From Phanerodontia chrysosporium (lineage: Eukaryota; Basidiomycota; Agaricomycetes; Polyporales; Phanerochaetaceae), in contig MJGA01000022.1 in the NCBI GenBank assembly GCA_001910725.1, positions 248,001-312,000 of the forward strand: a stretch of 64,000 nucleotides of DNA, read 5' to 3'. Both the position numbers and the translations under genes were made by a program. Every line of letters starts with the position of its first letter. Position 1 is the stretch's first letter. Under the pieces are notes generated by a model, which did no database searches, was not told the origin of the DNA, and was given only the letters and a program-made list of their open reading frames with translations. Positions 61,136 to 64,000 of the stretch are shown piece by piece.

Positions 61136-62711
61136 ATGTCTGTCCACGTCGCACGTCCCGTCCCCGTCGTCACGACAGAGGTGCCTTTGCTTGCAGGCGA
61201 CGTTATGCGCGAAGTCAGAACACCCGCGGTAACTCCACCTCAAAATGCATCGGCCACACGTGATGGCAGCCCAGAGAGCCCGGCTGTCGTGAACGCGCTC
61301 GCCACTCGCAGACTTTCTGCGGGTGCTGTCATTGCCGAGCAGATCGGCATCGACCTGAATGCCATCGGTTTAGGTGCGTTTTGCTATGTCGTTCGCCTAA
61401 AACCGTTGTTTACTCTGGTGTAGCTGAGGCTCGCAAGATCATGTCGGTTGAACACAAGGTGCTAGGCTTCCGTCCCCCTCACGGTTCTCTGGCTGCAGAG
61501 GCGCAGGCTGCGGCCGCGAAGCACCCGGAAGTGAAAGGTGTGCCGCGACCGGATCCGGAGAAGCTTAGAGAGGCTGCGAAGGTTGACGCCGAGAGGATTC
61601 TGTGAGTCTAACACTCAGTGTATTGTTAAGTGGACGTGATTCTCAGCGTTAATACTAGCGCCGAGCGAGTTAAGGGCGAGAATAACGGCAACGACGGGGC
61701 TACCAAGTCTGCAGTTGTTTCAGGGACCGGGCCGGAACCAGTTGTTGACCTTAGTAAGATCACAGAAGGTCAGCCTCCGTTGTCTTCTGCTATCAGCTTT
61801 TCAACTAACCTCAGAGCATGCAGATGAAGCTCGCAAGTTGATGTCGCACGAGCACCGCGCTCTCGGCTTCCGGCCGCCACCAGGCTCGCTAGCGGCAGAG
61901 GCGCAAGCCGCCGCAGCGAAGCACTCAGAAGGCAAGCCAAGGCGCAACTCGAACGAAACAGTGCGCAAGCCGCGGCAGTACTCGACCGGTGCAAATGGGA
62001 AGGCGCGACGCGGTTCGAGCGAAAACCGGGGCAAGGCGCGCCAGAATTCCGTCGGAAATGGCAACGGAGAAGGCAAGCCTCGTGCTCGGTCTGCGAGGAG
62101 AGGGTCGAACGAGCATGCGAAGCCGAGACGCGGCTCCGGGGAGCGGGCGAACCTGAGTGGCGGCGCGAGGCGCACAAGCGTTGCCGCCTCTGCGAACAAG
62201 GACGATCTGCTCCGCGAGGCAGCGCTGCGAGACGCCGAGCGTATCAAGTAAGTTCTTTCCGATATGCACGCTGGTCACGGTCTGACTCTGCGGTAGAGCG
62301 ACTCGTGGTGTCAATGGAATCGAAGCGTCTGAGCGTGCACACGTCGAGCTGAAGGACCTCGAGGCGGACGTGCAGAAGAGCGAGTCGATCACCCTGCCCG
62401 GGCCTGCCCAGTCGAACGTCGACCATGATGCGAAGGAGGGGGTCTCGCGCCGTGAAGCGGCCGCCGAGCGCGACACCGCGACGGGGATGGAGGGCCAGGA
62501 CGTGAACGTGAACAACCTGAAGGAGGAGAGCGCAGGCAAGGACGACGTCAACATGGAGGGTCTCGACCCTTTCGTAGAGAAGCAGGCCGGCATAACGGAG
62601 ACGGAGGTCGCCCCTGGCGAGCTTGAGCACGAAGAGCCGGCGGTGACGCCAGCGATGTCGCGAGCAGACACAACAGACTCGGTGCAGATCATCGGGGACG
62701 TGCTTGCGTGA
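61136..62711 (+). CDS. SMP-domain (LEA-like) protein with two diverged repeats
   Basis: Exons 61136..61373, 61424..61601, 61647..61768, about 61815..62248 and 62300..62711. Two copies of the same unit are present: AEARKIMSVEHKVLGFRPPH with GSLAAEAQAAAAKH, and DEARKLMSHEHRALGFRPPP with the same continuation. This unit is the fungal form of the seed maturation protein (SMP) domain seen in late-embryogenesis-abundant proteins. The rest is hydrophilic, Lys, Arg, Ser and Gly-rich (GKARRGSSENRGKARQNS), then acidic, all predicted disordered. Such proteins are thought to protect cells during drying or dormancy, for example in spores. The fourth exon can start at either of two AGs nine bases apart, both in frame. 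Confidence 0.75.
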
Positions 62712-63138
62712 AACTACGATACCTGCGGGATTTTGGACAATTGTAATACGCTTAGCAACTCAACAGACTGGCCATCGGTAATGTAGTATTTTGTGTACAT
62801 TAAAGGCACTGCAAATGCAACATGTGTTGGAAAAAGCCATCTCGTGTCCGTCGGCCGCAGTGCCTGAGAGCGCATCAGAGGGCGCATCACCGAGGTGCTT
62901 CGAACGCTTTCGACACCGCTTCGCGTAGCTTCAACTCGAACCACATCCTCCGGGTTCTGCAGAGTACAAAAGCCGACATGTCCGCCCTCCTACGTGCCCA
63001 CATCCAAAGGCCACTCACAATCGTTGACCCCGCGAGCCGGGCAAAGCGCCATCAAACCCTAGTCTAGGTCCAGGATCGACCAATTTCCCCGCTGACCGAG
63101 ACACCGGACGCGCCATTCCCTTCTTACTCTGCACGACG
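62712..63138. other. Intergenic stretch
   Basis: 3' flank of the SMP gene and promoter of the F-box gene. No gene seen. Confidence 0.35.
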
Positions 63139-64000
63139 ATGCCACCACGAAAGTAAGCTGTGTAACGCGTTGTGGTCTCCGCCATACAGGTTACTAATGC
63201 GTGTCGTCAGAAAAACACAACCAGACAAGCCTGCGGGCACCGCGAAGCGTGGCAGAAAAAATGCCGGACGGCTCGCACGGATGCTAGAGATGCCTCTCGA
63301 CATCTGGTTCGAGGCAAGCAGCCTGTCGTGCACTGTATACGACAATCGCTGACGTGCGTGCAGATCGTGTCGCATCTCACGCCGAAGGACCTCCTCACCC
63401 TGTGCCGAACGACGCGTCAGTTCCGCGAGATGCTAGTCGCGCGCAAGTACCGGCATCTCTGGGCCGCGGCGCGGCGCAACGTGCCTGGCCTTCCTGACCC
63501 GCCGAAGGGCATTAGCGAGCTGCGCTACGCCGAGACGCTGTTCTCGACATTCTGCATGGTGCGTGTCTGTGCTCCTCCGGGCGACGTGGAACTGACGCGT
63601 TACTCGAAAGGGCTGCAGCAAGCGCGCACAGAAATATGATATCTATCTCATGATGCGATATTGCGCGTCGTGCCGGAGAGACAAGTGCGGGAGACATTGC
63701 CCCAGGGCTGTTCGTACTGCTGACGACCGTTCTGCAGCGTGATGTTCGGGTTCATGCTCCAACAATTGCACGGCCTCGACTGGGATGACCCCATCTTCGA
63801 CTATATTCCTGCTTCCGGCCGTGGTATGACGCGAGTTCTATCTGTTTCCTGGTTACCTGCTGATTCAGGGTGACTAGGATGGGAGAGCCATGAGCTCGGC
63901 CGCTTGATGCAGGAGGAAGAAAAGTTCCTGGGAGGCCCCGTGGGCAACATAAACAAAGAATACTTAGTGGCAGATTTTGAGGCGGTCGTGGCTCGTCTTG
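63139..64000 (+). CDS. F-box protein, 3' end outside the window
   Basis: Exons 63139..63152, 63190..63313 and 63364..63558 are clear, followed by at least two more before the window ends. A basic start (MPPRKLLMRVVRKTQ, TAKRGRKNAGR) leads into the F-box: LEMPLDIWFEIVSHLTPKDL, then CRTTRQFREMLVARKYRHLW. YDIYLMMRYCASCRRDKC suggests a short zinc-binding segment after it. The second intron uses a GC donor (GAG|GCAAGC). F-box proteins recruit substrates to SCF ubiquitin ligases. Mushrooms have many such proteins with unknown targets. The final visible exons read WESHELGRLMQEEEKFLGG. Confidence 0.75.

Overview
The window is nuclear DNA from a filamentous basidiomycete, most likely an Agaricomycete. 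Genes are intron-dense, with 45-75 base introns carrying GTRNGY donors, CTRAY-like branch sites and YAG acceptors. The families also fit: a FunK1 kinase, an M36 fungalysin, an AA9 LPMO, a DUF3433 membrane protein, an SMP-domain protein, a Rab18-type GTPase and a basidiomycete-style beta-tubulin. I saw no tRNA, rRNA, CRISPR or bacterial-type operon. The base order alone does not identify the species.

Layout. 1-19 kb holds small unrecognised beta-rich proteins (1.8, 3.0, 11.8, 17.4 and perhaps 18.6 kb), two uncharacterised multi-exon genes (3.8-4.6 and 5.0-7.2 kb), a Tom70-like TPR protein (7.8-10 kb) and a secreted fungalysin (13.6-16.4 kb). 19-24 kb holds a Rab18-type gene diverging from a tandem pair of aberrant Rab paralogues made by a segmental duplication. 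25-26.7 kb is the mitochondrial 2-oxoglutarate dehydrogenase E2 gene. At 27.1-28.5 kb a broken ubiquitin/zinc-finger gene and an AA9 LPMO without its N-terminus meet head to head at a probable rearrangement junction. 29-37.1 kb holds a FunK1 kinase, a nuclear-looking unknown, an Iec1-like C2H2 protein and TAF11, the last two sharing a short divergent promoter. 37.9-42.2 kb and 46.9-47.8 kb are GC-rich islands without credible genes; the first contains a 400-bp element with inverted ends and a run of 25 G. 44-46 kb is an SFP1-like C2H2 regulator. 49.7-64 kb holds an EamA/SLC35-type transporter, an uncharacterised membrane-associated gene, an intact-architecture ubiquitin/zinc-finger gene (relative of the 27 kb fragment), beta-tubulin, a DUF3433 protein, an SMP/LEA-like protein and an F-box gene running off the end.

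One technical point colours the whole annotation. At least a dozen places in otherwise well conserved genes, beta-tubulin included, need a single base added (once removed) to keep the reading frame. Most sit in short homopolymers. I read these mainly as residual consensus indels, not as real pseudogenes, and each is marked in its entry. The genes do not form one pathway. The recurrent themes are membrane traffic (three Rabs), transcription and chromatin (TAF11, Iec1-like, SFP1-like), ubiquitin-related proteins, and secreted enzymes of a saprotroph (fungalysin, LPMO).
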